Of a stretch of 41,078 bases of DNA, positions 23,027 to 31,082 are shown piece after piece (within the stretch, counting starts at the first letter, position 1; each line of letters begins with the position of its first letter). The translations under genes and the position numbers were made by a program. The notes under the pieces are model-generated. The model was not told the DNA's origin and did no database searches. It saw only the letters and a list, made by a program, of their open reading frames with translations. This DNA is from a virus: positions 1 through 41,078 of the IMG/VR virus record IMGVR_UViG_3300025759_000210, one strand, 5' to 3'.

Positions 23027-23263
23027 ATGGAAAACTTAGAAAAACTAAAAAAGATGAAAGATTTAAACAAATTTGAAGAGATGTTTATGCTATTTGCTTC
23101 CAGTTTAGCACAGTTTGGAAGTGAAATAGAAGATGCTAATTTTAAAAATGAGGTTGGTTTAATCTCATGGCAAACAGCTAGAAAATTAGAAGAGCTTTAC
23201 AAAGAAGTTGAAGCTGATATAGTTAGGGTTAGGGAATATTCAAAAATTAAAACAAGAGCATAA
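23027..23263 (+). CDS. Hypothetical helical protein
   Basis: A 78-residue helical protein. I chose the ATG at 23027, just after the previous stop, rather than the in-frame ATG at 22988, whose extra 13 residues overlap the previous gene. No recognised domain. The stop overlaps the next start (TAATG). Confidence 0.55.
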   Translation: MENLEKLKKMKDLNKFEEMFMLFASSLAQFGSEIEDANFKNEVGLISWQTARKLEELYKEVEADIVRVREYSKIKTRA

Positions 23264-23694
23264 TGTTTACAGAATCAGATTTATTTAAAGTACACAACCT
23301 TACTAAACAAGGTTTTAATTTCACAGAGTGTATTAGTTCAGTTAGATTGGATAAAGTTAAAGCCTGTGAAGGAGATAAGCTTAAAATAGTGTTAAAAGTA
23401 GTTGCAGACTATTACAAAGTTTCAGAAGAGGATATTAAAGGGCAATCTAGGTTAATGAGAATAGTTGAAGCTCGTAGAATGTTCTGTTATTTAGGCAGAA
23501 TGTTTACTAACAAAAGTTTAAATATGTTAGGTATGGTTATTAACCGTAATCACGCTACAGTACTACACCAGTTTAACAATATTGTAGGTTATTTAGATAT
23601 TAAAGATCAGGCTACGTTAACAGATATTGATGAGCTTACTGTTGAATATCATAGATTAGTTAAAATCCACGAAAAAGAAAAAGCAAATGTATAA
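23263..23694 (+). CDS. DnaA domain IV-like protein 1
   Basis: A 143-residue protein. Residues about 48-110 (VVADYYKVSEEDIKGQSRLM, VEARRMFCYLGRMF, NRNHATVLHQF) follow the DnaA C-terminal DNA-binding domain: V-A-x-Y-Y-x-V, x-G-x-S-R, the R-x-x-x-x-Y-L helix and the R-x-H-(S/A)-T-V motif that contacts the DnaA box. No ATPase domain is present. It may recognise DnaA boxes on phage or host DNA. Directly followed by a paralogue. Confidence 0.8.
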   Translation: MFTESDLFKVHNLTKQGFNFTECISSVRLDKVKACEGDKLKIVLKVVADYYKVSEEDIKGQSRLMRIVEARRMFCYLGRMFTNKSLNMLGMVINRNHATVLHQFNNIVGYLDIKDQATLTDIDELTVEYHRLVKIHEKEKANV

Positions 23695-24094
23695 CATTGA
23701 AGAATTAAAAATAGCTTGGAGGTTAGGCTCAAGAGGTTACAGCTTCAGAGAAGTTAAACAGCTTTTAGAAGATAATGATGTTATTGATATGCCATTAACA
23801 ATATCAGAGCTTTTTAAGAAGATTTGTAACTATTATGGGGTTTCTCCTTCAATGGTTAGAGGTAAGAGCCGTAAAATAGAATATGTAAAGGCTAGAGTAA
23901 TGTTTTCTTACTTCGCTTGTATCGAGTTTAAAATACCTCAGAATGATGTAGCAAGATGTATTAATAAAGATAGAAGTAGCCTAGTTCATTATAATTACAA
24001 GGTGCAAAACTTTTTAGATATTGATGACATAGAAACTACTAGAGATGTGAATAACCTAAGAGAAATTGTTAATAGTATTCACAATGTTAAGTAA
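23687..24094 (+). CDS. DnaA domain IV-like protein 2
   Basis: A 135-residue paralogue of the preceding protein, sharing the layout: an N-terminal IAWRLGSRGYSFREVKQLL segment, then ICNYYGVSPSMVRGKSR and KDRSSLVHYNYKVQNFL in place of the DnaA signature. Its DNA-contact loop has KDRSSLVHY where copy 1 has RNHATVLHQ, suggesting a different target. Genes overlap by 8 bases. Duplication followed by divergence is the simplest origin. Confidence 0.7.
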   Translation: MYNIEELKIAWRLGSRGYSFREVKQLLEDNDVIDMPLTISELFKKICNYYGVSPSMVRGKSRKIEYVKARVMFSYFACIEFKIPQNDVARCINKDRSSLVHYNYKVQNFLDIDDIETTRDVNNLREIVNSIHNVK

Positions 24095-24104
24095 ATTTAA
24101 TCAG

Positions 24105-24112
24105 TATTATTG
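24105..24112 (+). promoter_or_regulatory. Putative -7 box TATTATTG before the XRE gene
   Basis: TATTATTG differs from TAnnTTTG at one base and is followed by GTAAAACA, the same downstream sequence as the other early promoters. No clear -33 TTG. ATG at 24127. Confidence 0.45.
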
Positions 24113-24126
24113 TAAAACATTTAATT

Positions 24127-24294
24127 ATGGAATTAAGCAAAGTAAAAGAAAGGATAAAAGCTTCTGGTTATAAAAAGAAGTTTATAGCTGAAAAAATTGG
24201 AGTTCATGAGGTTGTATTTAGTTACTACCTAAATGATAAAAGAGATCTTCCAGAAGATAAGCTACAAAGGTTAAAGATGTTTTTAGGACTATAG
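24127..24294 (+). CDS. Small XRE-family HTH regulator
   Basis: A 55-residue protein with one helix-turn-helix: YKKKFIAEKIGVHEVVFSYY then LNDKRDLPEDKLQRL. This is the minimal Cro/C1-type fold without any dimerisation tail. It probably controls the nearby early promoters. With no integrase seen, I read it as a lytic timing regulator rather than a lysogeny repressor. Confidence 0.7.
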   Translation: MELSKVKERIKASGYKKKFIAEKIGVHEVVFSYYLNDKRDLPEDKLQRLKMFLGL

Positions 24295-24343
24295 ATTTTT
24301 TTTCTCTAAGAATGTTAATTTTTTTTATACAAAAGTGTGTAAT

Positions 24344-24532
24344 ATGAATGATAAGAAAAGTTTTTTACAAGCAGTTGCATGGGATTTAGGAGTTAGTTTT
24401 GACTACGTTAAAAGCCACTATGAGGACTACATACAATTCTACCAGTTTAAAGCTGAACACTTCTACAACGTTGTTAAGATGTTTATGAAAAAGGATGGAG
24501 GTAAAATAGCAACTAAAAAAGGTTTTAAGTAA
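24344..24532 (+). CDS. Hypothetical protein next to initiator
   Basis: A 62-residue basic protein. I chose the ATG at 24344 over the in-frame GTG at 24335. AWDLGVSFDYVKSHYEDYIQ suggests a helical, HTH-like protein. The stop overlaps the initiator ATG (TAATG). Confidence 0.5.
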   Translation: MNDKKSFLQAVAWDLGVSFDYVKSHYEDYIQFYQFKAEHFYNVVKMFMKKDGGKIATKKGFK

Positions 24533-25287
24533 TGGAGGGCTGGATAAGTTTACATAGAAAATTACAATACAATTGGATGTGGACAGAAAAAAGAGAATTT
24601 TCAAAAGCTGAAGCATGGATCGATATACTTCTTCAAGTCAACCATAAAGATGGTCAAGTTATAATAAAAAATAAACTATATGAAGTCAAAAGAGGAGATA
24701 GTTTAAACAGTCTTGAAACGTGGGCAAAAAGATGGAGATGGACTAGAAATAGAGTAAAAAGATTTTTAGAACTTTTGAAAAATGATGGCATGATACGTTT
24801 TGAATGTGACTCAAAAACGACCCACTTAACTGTTTGTAATTATGACAGTTACCAAAGTGAGCGTACATTAAACGTACATCAAATGGACATCAAACGTACA
24901 TCAAACGTACATCAAACGTACACAAACAATAATGATAATAATGATAATAATGATAATAAATTAAAAATAGAAGCTTCGCAAATTGGAAAATTCAAATCTG
25001 ATTTAATGAGTGAGGTACAGCAAACTAATATAATTCAGAAAGCTAAATTTAAAGTTGAAGAAAGAGGTGGCTTATGGGCTTGTGATTATAATTTTAATCC
25101 TTATTCTCAGTTGACTAAAAAATATAATTCATTTCAATTTATTTGTAAAAGGTTTAACTGGAAGTTTAATGATGTTAATCACATGAAAAATAGTTTCTTT
25201 AATTTTGTTGTTAACTATTGGGAGTTTAACACAGAAACAATAGAGTCTAAAATAAAACAACAATTTAAAAATAAGTACGCTAGATGA
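24532..25287 (+). CDS. Replication initiator, winged-helix N-terminus
   Basis: A 251-residue protein. The N-terminal 100 residues (GWISLHRKLQYNWMWTEKR, SLETWAKRWRWTRNRVKRFL) match phage replisome-organizer winged-helix domains. A linker encoded by iterons and an Asn/Asp repeat (about residues 112-143) separates this from a C-terminal helical part that could recruit the helicase. The gene layout (initiator, origin inside it, then helicase gene) parallels lambda O and P. Confidence 0.75.
   Translation: MEGWISLHRKLQYNWMWTEKREFSKAEAWIDILLQVNHKDGQVIIKNKLYEVKRGDSLNSLETWAKRWRWTRNRVKRFLELLKNDGMIRFECDSKTTHLTVCNYDSYQSERTLNVHQMDIKRTSNVHQTYTNNNDNNDNNDNKLKIEASQIGKFKSDLMSEVQQTNIIQKAKFKVEERGGLWACDYNFNPYSQLTKKYNSFQFICKRFNWKFNDVNHMKNSFFNFVVNYWEFNTETIESKIKQQFKNKYAR
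24859..24957. other. Putative phage origin: six 11-bp iterons plus AT-rich repeats
   Basis: Six tandem copies of an 11-base unit, consensus AAACGTACATC, are centred on CGTACAT cores at 24862, 24873, 24884 (degenerate, TGGACAT), 24895, 24906 and 24917. They are followed by three copies of AATGATAAT (24931-24957), a low-melting tract. Eleven is not a multiple of three, so the repeats are kept at DNA rather than protein level. This matches the lambda-type origin inside the initiator gene. Confidence 0.75.
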
Positions 25288-27134
25288 TTGAATGGAGTAA
25301 AATAGATTTATCAGGTAAAAGAGCTAACTCTAAAGGAGAAGTTAAAACTTTATGTCCTAGTTGCTCTCATACAAGGAAAAAGAAAAAAGATCCTTGTCTA
25401 AGTGTTAATATTGAAACTGGTGTAGGTTATTGCTGGAACTGTGAAGAAACAACAGTAAGAGAAACAAAAAGTAAAAAGATAACTTACGATTTACCACCTC
25501 AAAAATGGGAAAACTTTACTAACCTTTCTGATAAAGTTGTTAAATGGTTTAGCAATCGTGGAATATCTCAAAAAACTTTAATTGAATGTAGAATAACAGA
25601 AGAAAAGTACTACCAACCTCAACTACAAAAAGAAACTAATAATGTAGTTTTTAATTACTTCTATGGTGTTACATTGCTTAATAAGAAGTTTAGAAGTCCA
25701 GAGAAAGCTTTTACTCAATGTAAAAATGCTAAAAAAGTTTTCTATGGAATAAACGACCTTGAAGGGGAAACAGAATGTTATATTGTAGAAGGGGAGATGG
25801 ATAAGCTATCACTTTGGGAAGTTGGAGTAAAAAATTGTATATCTGTTCCTAATGGTGCTAATGATCTTAATGATGTTTTTGATACTTGCGGAGAGGAGTT
25901 GAAGAAAATAGAAAAGTTTTACATAGCTGTTGATAATGATGAAGCAGGTAAGAAACTAGAGAAAGCTTTAATAAACAGATTAGGTAAATGGAAATGCTCT
26001 AGAATTGAGTTTGAAAACGGTAAAGATGCAAATGATGAATTACAGCATTCTGTTTTTAGTTTAGAAGATGCTTTAAACAATCCTATTGATTACCCAGTAG
26101 AGGGTACTTTTACTGCTGCTGATATTTGGGATGATATTTTAGATTTATATCATAACGGAGAAGAAGAAACAATTAAACCTAAAGGCGGTAATTGGGAAGA
26201 GTTTAATGATATGTTTTCGATTAGAATGGGTCAGCTTACAACTGTAACGGGTATTCCATCTTCTGGTAAATCAAACTTTATTGAGGATTATGTTTTAAAT
26301 ATTATTTCAGATTATCAAGAGTATAAAGTTTCATTTTTTAGTCCTGAGCATTTACCAATGAGAGTACATCAACAGATATTAATGGAAAAAGTTGTAGGTA
26401 AGAAGTTTGAGGAGAATGTTTATGCAGAAAGAATTAATTTATTAGAGCTTGATAAATATAAAGAATGGTCAAAAGATAAGATTTACCTAACAGCACCAGA
26501 TAAAGGGGAGTTAGTTGATTGGGATTGGCTTTTAGAAAGGTTTAAAGAGCAATGTTTTAAATATGGTTGTAATATTTTCATTATTGATGCCTTCAATAAA
26601 GTTAAGCGTAAAAATGGAGAAAGTTTAGCAGAGATAGGAGAGATACTAGCGAGGCTTACTGCTTTTGTTCAAGCTTATAATGTTCATGTATTTTTAATTG
26701 CTCATCCTACAAAAATGAGAAAGGTTGAAGGAACTGATAAATATGAAATACCTGATTTGTATAGTGTTAAAGGGTCTGGAGATTTTAGAGATCAAACTCA
26801 TAACGGTTTAGCAGTACATAGGGATTATGAAACAGGAGAAACAATAGTTAAAAATCTAAAAGCGAAGTTTAAGAATCAAGGCTCTGGTAATATTGGTCAG
26901 ACGGTGCTTTTTAAGTATGATATGGATACTGGTAGATATTACAAAGAACATAAAAACAATAAGCCTTATTGGGATAGATTAGTTAAACAGCAAGAATTAA
27001 AACCTATTGAAAGTAATATAGAATCAAGTAGAATTAACGCAATGAATAGACAAAGTGGTTATCCTAAACATGATTATAGCAATGGTTTACCTATGCCTGA
27101 TAGTTTTTATGATGAAGAAAATTTACCATTTTAA
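25284..27134 (+). CDS. Primase-helicase (T7 gp4-like)
   Basis: A 616-residue protein. It has an N-terminal zinc site (Cys24, Cys27, Cys50, Cys53); a Toprim domain with YIVEGEMDKL (Glu170) and the Asp pair in IAVDNDEAG (217, 219); and a DnaB-type RecA helicase with Walker A GIPSSGKS (323-330), Walker B IFIIDAFN (Asp435) and an H-motif LIAHPTK near residue 479. It would prime and unwind the phage DNA. The start overlaps the initiator stop by 4 bases. Confidence 0.92.
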   Translation: MIEWSKIDLSGKRANSKGEVKTLCPSCSHTRKKKKDPCLSVNIETGVGYCWNCEETTVRETKSKKITYDLPPQKWENFTNLSDKVVKWFSNRGISQKTLIECRITEEKYYQPQLQKETNNVVFNYFYGVTLLNKKFRSPEKAFTQCKNAKKVFYGINDLEGETECYIVEGEMDKLSLWEVGVKNCISVPNGANDLNDVFDTCGEELKKIEKFYIAVDNDEAGKKLEKALINRLGKWKCSRIEFENGKDANDELQHSVFSLEDALNNPIDYPVEGTFTAADIWDDILDLYHNGEEETIKPKGGNWEEFNDMFSIRMGQLTTVTGIPSSGKSNFIEDYVLNIISDYQEYKVSFFSPEHLPMRVHQQILMEKVVGKKFEENVYAERINLLELDKYKEWSKDKIYLTAPDKGELVDWDWLLERFKEQCFKYGCNIFIIDAFNKVKRKNGESLAEIGEILARLTAFVQAYNVHVFLIAHPTKMRKVEGTDKYEIPDLYSVKGSGDFRDQTHNGLAVHRDYETGETIVKNLKAKFKNQGSGNIGQTVLFKYDMDTGRYYKEHKNNKPYWDRLVKQQELKPIESNIESSRINAMNRQSGYPKHDYSNGLPMPDSFYDEENLPF

Positions 27135-27167
27135 TAAAAATATTTTGTTGTATTAGTTTTTTATTAT

Positions 27168-27175
27168 TAATATTG
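27168..27175 (+). promoter_or_regulatory. Early promoter, -7 box TAATATTG
   Basis: TAATATTG with TTG at 27145-27147 (20-base spacer). The leader GTAAAACAAACAAACAAGC resembles that of the 18475 promoter. Drives the small gene at 27200 and the helicase-methylase pair. Confidence 0.65.
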
Positions 27176-27199
27176 TAAAACAAACAAACAAGCAACATT

Positions 27200-27337
27200 A
27201 TGGACTTATCAAAAATGACTATTAAGCAAATCGAAAGAAAAATAGAGGAGTTAAAATCATTAAATCTTACTAATGAATTACTACAGGATTTAAGAAAGTT
27301 AGAGATTGAACTTAGTTATAGAATTTATTTTAATTAA
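27200..27337 (+). CDS. Small hypothetical protein
   Basis: A 45-residue charged helical protein (MDLSKMTIKQIERKIEELKS). It has the leader and start typical of this region (CAACATTATG). Function unknown. Confidence 0.55.
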   Translation: MDLSKMTIKQIERKIEELKSLNLTNELLQDLRKLEIELSYRIYFN

Positions 27338-27357
27338 ACCAATAAACAAACAACATT

Positions 27358-28725
27358 ATGGATTATCAAGAGTTTTTAGAAAGTAAAAAACATACTATCG
27401 GTAATTTTGGTTTTGAAGCTAATTATATTCCAGAAATAGCTTTTGACTTCCAAAAAGCGATAATAGAAAAAGCAGTTAAAAAAGGTCGTATGGCTATATT
27501 TGCTGATACTGGACTGGGTAAAACTTTAATGCAAGTTTCGATAGCTCAGAATATTGTAAATCATACAAAAGGAAAAGTATTAATACTAACTCCTTTAGCC
27601 GTTGCTTTTCAATTTATTTTAGAAGCTGAAAAGTTAGGTATTACAGATATTGAGTATTCAAAAGATGGTAGCCACTCAAAAAGTATCGTTATTTGCAACT
27701 ATGAGAGATTACATTACTTTGATAAAAAAGAGTTTCAAGGTGTTATACTTGATGAATCTTCAATACTTAAAAACTTTGACGGTAAAATAAAGAATCAGGT
27801 AACAAGTTTTGTTAAAAAGATTCCTTATAGATTTTTGTCAACTGCTACACCTTCTCCTAATGATTTTATTGAGCTTGGTACTTCTTCAGAGGCTTTAGGT
27901 TATATGGGGTATATGGATATGCTTACAAAGTTCTTTAAAAACAATATGGGTAGTATTGCAAAGCAAACTAGAAACATAGGAGAAAAGTATTACTTAAAAC
28001 CTCATGCAGAAAAGAGTTTCTTTGCTTGGGTTAATCAATGGTCGATAATGGTTAAAATGCCATCTGATTTAGGGTTTGACAATAGTCGTTATGAGTTACC
28101 TAGATTGATTACAAATAAGCACGTAGTTAAAAACAATTCTACTGTTGATGTAGATGGACAGATAAAGATGTTTACATTTGTAGCGAAGTCTTTTAGAGAA
28201 ATAAGACACGAACAAAAACAAACACTAGAGGACAGATGTAGAAAAGCTGTTGAATTAGCAAAAGAAAAAACTTCTGTATATTGGGTTAACCTAAATGAAG
28301 AATCTTCTTTAATTGCTAGTTTAGATCCTGAAGCTGTTGAAATAACTGGAAGTATGAGTATTGATAAAAAAGAATCTATTTTAATGGATTTTGCTCAAGG
28401 TAAAATAAAAAGATTAATTACTAAAGCTAAAATGACTGGTATGGGGTTAAATTGGCAACATTGTAATCATTCTGTATTTTTCCCTACTTACTCTTATGAA
28501 CAGTATTATCAAGCTATTAGACGTTTTTGGAGGTTTGGACAGAAGAATGATGTTACTATTGATTTAGTTATATCAGATGGTCAAACAAGAGTATTAGAAG
28601 CTTTACAACAAAAAACAGAAAAAGCTATTCAACTATACGAAAACTTAACAAAAAATGTAAATTCTGTTTATTCAGAAACTATTAAAAGATTCGATAACGA
28701 AATTATTAAACCTAAATTTTTATAA
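27358..28725 (+). CDS. SNF2/DEAD-like helicase
   Basis: A 455-residue superfamily 2 ATPase. It shows Walker A ADTGLGKT (residues 49-56), Walker B-like ILDESS (Asp132, Glu133), motif III STATPSPND (161-169), motif V region ITKAKMTGMGLNW, and motif VI QAIRRFWRFGQ (arginine finger). The next gene is a DNA methyltransferase, 3 bases downstream. This pair recurs in many phages; I infer it links DNA translocation to methylation or repair. Functional role not proven. Confidence 0.85.
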   Translation: MDYQEFLESKKHTIGNFGFEANYIPEIAFDFQKAIIEKAVKKGRMAIFADTGLGKTLMQVSIAQNIVNHTKGKVLILTPLAVAFQFILEAEKLGITDIEYSKDGSHSKSIVICNYERLHYFDKKEFQGVILDESSILKNFDGKIKNQVTSFVKKIPYRFLSTATPSPNDFIELGTSSEALGYMGYMDMLTKFFKNNMGSIAKQTRNIGEKYYLKPHAEKSFFAWVNQWSIMVKMPSDLGFDNSRYELPRLITNKHVVKNNSTVDVDGQIKMFTFVAKSFREIRHEQKQTLEDRCRKAVELAKEKTSVYWVNLNEESSLIASLDPEAVEITGSMSIDKKESILMDFAQGKIKRLITKAKMTGMGLNWQHCNHSVFFPTYSYEQYYQAIRRFWRFGQKNDVTIDLVISDGQTRVLEALQQKTEKAIQLYENLTKNVNSVYSETIKRFDNEIIKPKFL

Positions 28726-28728
28726 CAC

Positions 28729-29748
28729 ATGAACAACGTAAAAGATCAATTAGTAACAGACAATTATGCAATCTATAACTCAGATTGTATGTATGTACTT
28801 CCAACATTAGAAGAAAAGTCTATCGACTTATCAATTTACTCTCCACCATTTGCAGGGCTTTATAACTATTCAAGTAGTGATAATGATTTTAGTAACTGTG
28901 AAAGCAAAGAGCAATTTTTAGAACAGTATGAATATTTAGTTAAAGAGATTGCAAGAGTAACAAAAGATGGTCGTATAACTGCTGTTCATTGTACTGATGT
29001 TTTTGATAATGTTTGTAGATTATGGGATTTCCCTCACGAGATTATTAAAATACATGAAAAGTATGGATTTGAATACAGAAACCGTATTACTATTTGGAAA
29101 GAGCCTTTAAAGGTACGTATGCGTACAATGGTTCAAAGCTTAATGCACAAGTTTATAGTAGAAGATTCTACAAAGTGTTTTACTGCTATGCCTGATTATG
29201 TTTTAGTTTTTACTAAGAAAGGAGAAAACAAAGTACCAGTAACTCATCCACAAGGACTTAAAAGATATTTCGGAGAAACACCAGTACTACCAAATATTTT
29301 AAGAGCTTGGAACAATGCTAATAAATCAGATTTAAACGAGGCTCAATTATGGGATCACTTAAACAGAGAATTTAAAAACCATCAAGACCCTAAGAGTAAT
29401 AAATTATCTCATTACATATGGCAACGTTACGCTAGTTCTGTTTGGGATGATATTAGAATTGATAACGTATTACCTTTTAGAGATTCAAGAGAAGAAGATG
29501 ACGAAAAGCACGTACATCCATTGCAATTAGATGTTATTGATAGATTAGTTGAAATGTATTCTAATGAGGGCGAAGTTGTTTTTACTCCTTTTATGGGTGT
29601 AGGTAGTGAGGTTTATAGCCCTGTTTCATTAGGTAGAAAAGCAATAGGAATAGAGTTAAAAGATTCTTATTTCAAACAAGCTAAGATAAATTTAGGAGAA
29701 GCTAAAAATAGATTTCAAGCAGAACCAGAGCAAAAAACTTTATTCTAA
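28729..29748 (+). CDS. Amino DNA methyltransferase (beta-class order)
   Basis: A 339-residue protein. Catalytic motif IV SPPF (residues 38-41) precedes the SAM-binding motif FMGVG (about 288-292), which is the beta-class order; the central 150 residues form a target recognition region. SPPF is compatible with N4-cytosine or N6-adenine methylation. It follows the SNF2-like helicase and overlaps the next ATG (TAATG). Likely protection from host restriction. Confidence 0.85.
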   Translation: MNNVKDQLVTDNYAIYNSDCMYVLPTLEEKSIDLSIYSPPFAGLYNYSSSDNDFSNCESKEQFLEQYEYLVKEIARVTKDGRITAVHCTDVFDNVCRLWDFPHEIIKIHEKYGFEYRNRITIWKEPLKVRMRTMVQSLMHKFIVEDSTKCFTAMPDYVLVFTKKGENKVPVTHPQGLKRYFGETPVLPNILRAWNNANKSDLNEAQLWDHLNREFKNHQDPKSNKLSHYIWQRYASSVWDDIRIDNVLPFRDSREEDDEKHVHPLQLDVIDRLVEMYSNEGEVVFTPFMGVGSEVYSPVSLGRKAIGIELKDSYFKQAKINLGEAKNRFQAEPEQKTLF

Positions 29749-30038
29749 TGAAAGAGATAATAGAAGCAAATTACAAAAGTATAGTAGATAGGGGTTTAAT
29801 AGCCCCTTATACTAATCTTCATAACTTTTTACATAAGATTAAAGAAGAAATACAGGAGCTTGAGTATGGTGTTTTTGTTGATTTTGAAACAGGTAATGTA
29901 AGCGATTATACTAAAGAAGAGTTAGCAGATGTTATAATGGTATGTTTGAACATGGCTAAACATTATGATATTGATATTGAGCAAGAGATTAAAAACAAGA
30001 TTAAGATAAACGAACAAAGAGCGAAAAATGGCAAATAA
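29748..30038 (+). CDS. MazG-like nucleotide pyrophosphohydrolase
   Basis: A 96-residue all-helical protein. KIKEEIQELE and TKEELADVIMVCLNMAKHY form the E-x-x-E...E-x-x-D metal-binding pattern of the MazG/dUTPase-like superfamily. It would hydrolyse nucleoside triphosphates, possibly dUTP or alarmones, to shape the nucleotide pool. Overlaps the next gene by 11 bases. Confidence 0.75.
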   Translation: MKEIIEANYKSIVDRGLIAPYTNLHNFLHKIKEEIQELEYGVFVDFETGNVSDYTKEELADVIMVCLNMAKHYDIDIEQEIKNKIKINEQRAKNGK

Positions 30039-30303
30039 CAAAGAATATTACAGATTAATAGCATTAAGATTTCTAGCTAATGGTGTATCTTTATTAGAAG
30101 ATATTGAAGATTTAAAAGAAACTAAGTTATACAGCAAACAATTAAAGCATTACGGTAATAAGTTTGTAGAGGAATTAGAAAAAACAATAGTACCTTTAGA
30201 AACTGCTTTATATGAAACAAACGACATAGGAGTAGTTAACCAGATTCAAGAAGTAGTGCAACAGTTTAATAAAGGGCTAGTTGATGGGTTTGTTAAGAGA
30301 TAA
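30028..30303 (+). CDS. Hypothetical helical protein
   Basis: A 91-residue helical protein (LRFLANGVSLLEDIEDLKET). Similar small proteins are common beside MazG genes in phages of this group, from memory. No recognised domain. Confidence 0.5.
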   Translation: MANNKEYYRLIALRFLANGVSLLEDIEDLKETKLYSKQLKHYGNKFVEELEKTIVPLETALYETNDIGVVNQIQEVVQQFNKGLVDGFVKR

Positions 30304-30320
30304 TTCTGTTATTAATTTAG

Positions 30321-30328
30321 TATATTTG
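30321..30328 (+). promoter_or_regulatory. Putative -7 box (TATATTTG), 5 bases before an ATG
   Basis: Exact TATATTTG in the context TTTAGTATATTTGTTAAA ATG. No -33 TTG at ideal spacing. If active, the gene at 30334 and the terminase operon behind it would have a leaderless transcript. Confidence 0.45.
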
Positions 30329-30333
30329 TTAAA

Positions 30334-30555
30334 ATGAAGATTGGAAGCTTAAAAATATCTGATAAGTTTTATTACAAGAATTGTACTTACAATGTAATTA
30401 CTAAAGATTGTACTTTTATTCAAGCTAAGAAAGATAACGAAGTAGACGGTTTTACTTATTACTTCTTAACTGATATTGAAGTAGAGCCTTTTAATTACGA
30501 TCATATTCAATGGGTAAATCCAAACCACGATATAAGCGATAAATATACAAGATGA
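30334..30555 (+). CDS. Hypothetical beta-rich protein
   Basis: A 73-residue protein (GSLKISDKFYYKNCTYNVIT; later TYYFLTDIEVEPFNYD), probably a small SH3-like barrel. Overlaps the acetyltransferase start by 4 bases. Confidence 0.55.
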   Translation: MKIGSLKISDKFYYKNCTYNVITKDCTFIQAKKDNEVDGFTYYFLTDIEVEPFNYDHIQWVNPNHDISDKYTR

Positions 30556-31082
30556 AAGTAGGAGAGTTTACATACGGGCATAAAGGGATTAGGATGTACT
30601 TCCAAAATACAGAAGCTCAACTAACAATAGGTAAATACTGTTCAATAGCTGAAAACTTAAAAGTATGGTTAGGGGGTAATCATAATACTAGATTTATTTC
30701 TACTTTTCCATTCGGTTTAGTTAATAGAGATAAGTTTAAATTTGTTTGCCCTAATCAACCTAGTACTAAAGGAGATGTTACAATAGGTAACGATGTTTGT
30801 ATAGGTGCTAATGTTACTATTATGTCAGGCGTTACTATTGGGGATGGTGCTGTTATTGCTAATAATTCACACGTAGTTAAAGATGTTGAGCCTTATACAA
30901 TAGCAGGAGGTAACCCAGCACAAGAGATAAGAAAAAGATTTAGTAAAGAAGATATTGATTTCTTGCTAGAGTTTAAATGGTGGGATTTAGATTGGCCAGA
31001 AGTAGCAAAGATTAGTAAATACCTTTGTAGTGAAAGATTTGATGAATTAAAAGAGTATTATAATGGCAAAGAAAGTAGGTAG
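30552..31082 (+). CDS. Hexapeptide acetyltransferase, xenobiotic acetyltransferase-like
   Basis: A 176-residue left-handed beta-helix protein. GGNHNTRFISTFPF carries the catalytic His44 typical of the chloramphenicol/streptogramin acetyltransferase (XAT) group, and VTIGNDVCIGANVTIMSGV shows the hexapeptide repeats. Phages may use such enzymes to O-acetylate host surface polysaccharide or virion sugars. Substrate unknown. Found just upstream of the terminase. Confidence 0.8.
   Translation: MKVGEFTYGHKGIRMYFQNTEAQLTIGKYCSIAENLKVWLGGNHNTRFISTFPFGLVNRDKFKFVCPNQPSTKGDVTIGNDVCIGANVTIMSGVTIGDGAVIANNSHVVKDVEPYTIAGGNPAQEIRKRFSKEDIDFLLEFKWWDLDWPEVAKISKYLCSERFDELKEYYNGKESR

Noticed and set aside
24127-24294. 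XRE gene as evidence for lysogeny
   Set aside because: No integrase, excisionase or attachment site found in the window, so a repressor of lysogeny is not supported.
24859-24957. CRISPR-like or minisatellite array
   Set aside because: The 11-base units abut without spacers and lie inside the initiator gene; an origin is the better reading.
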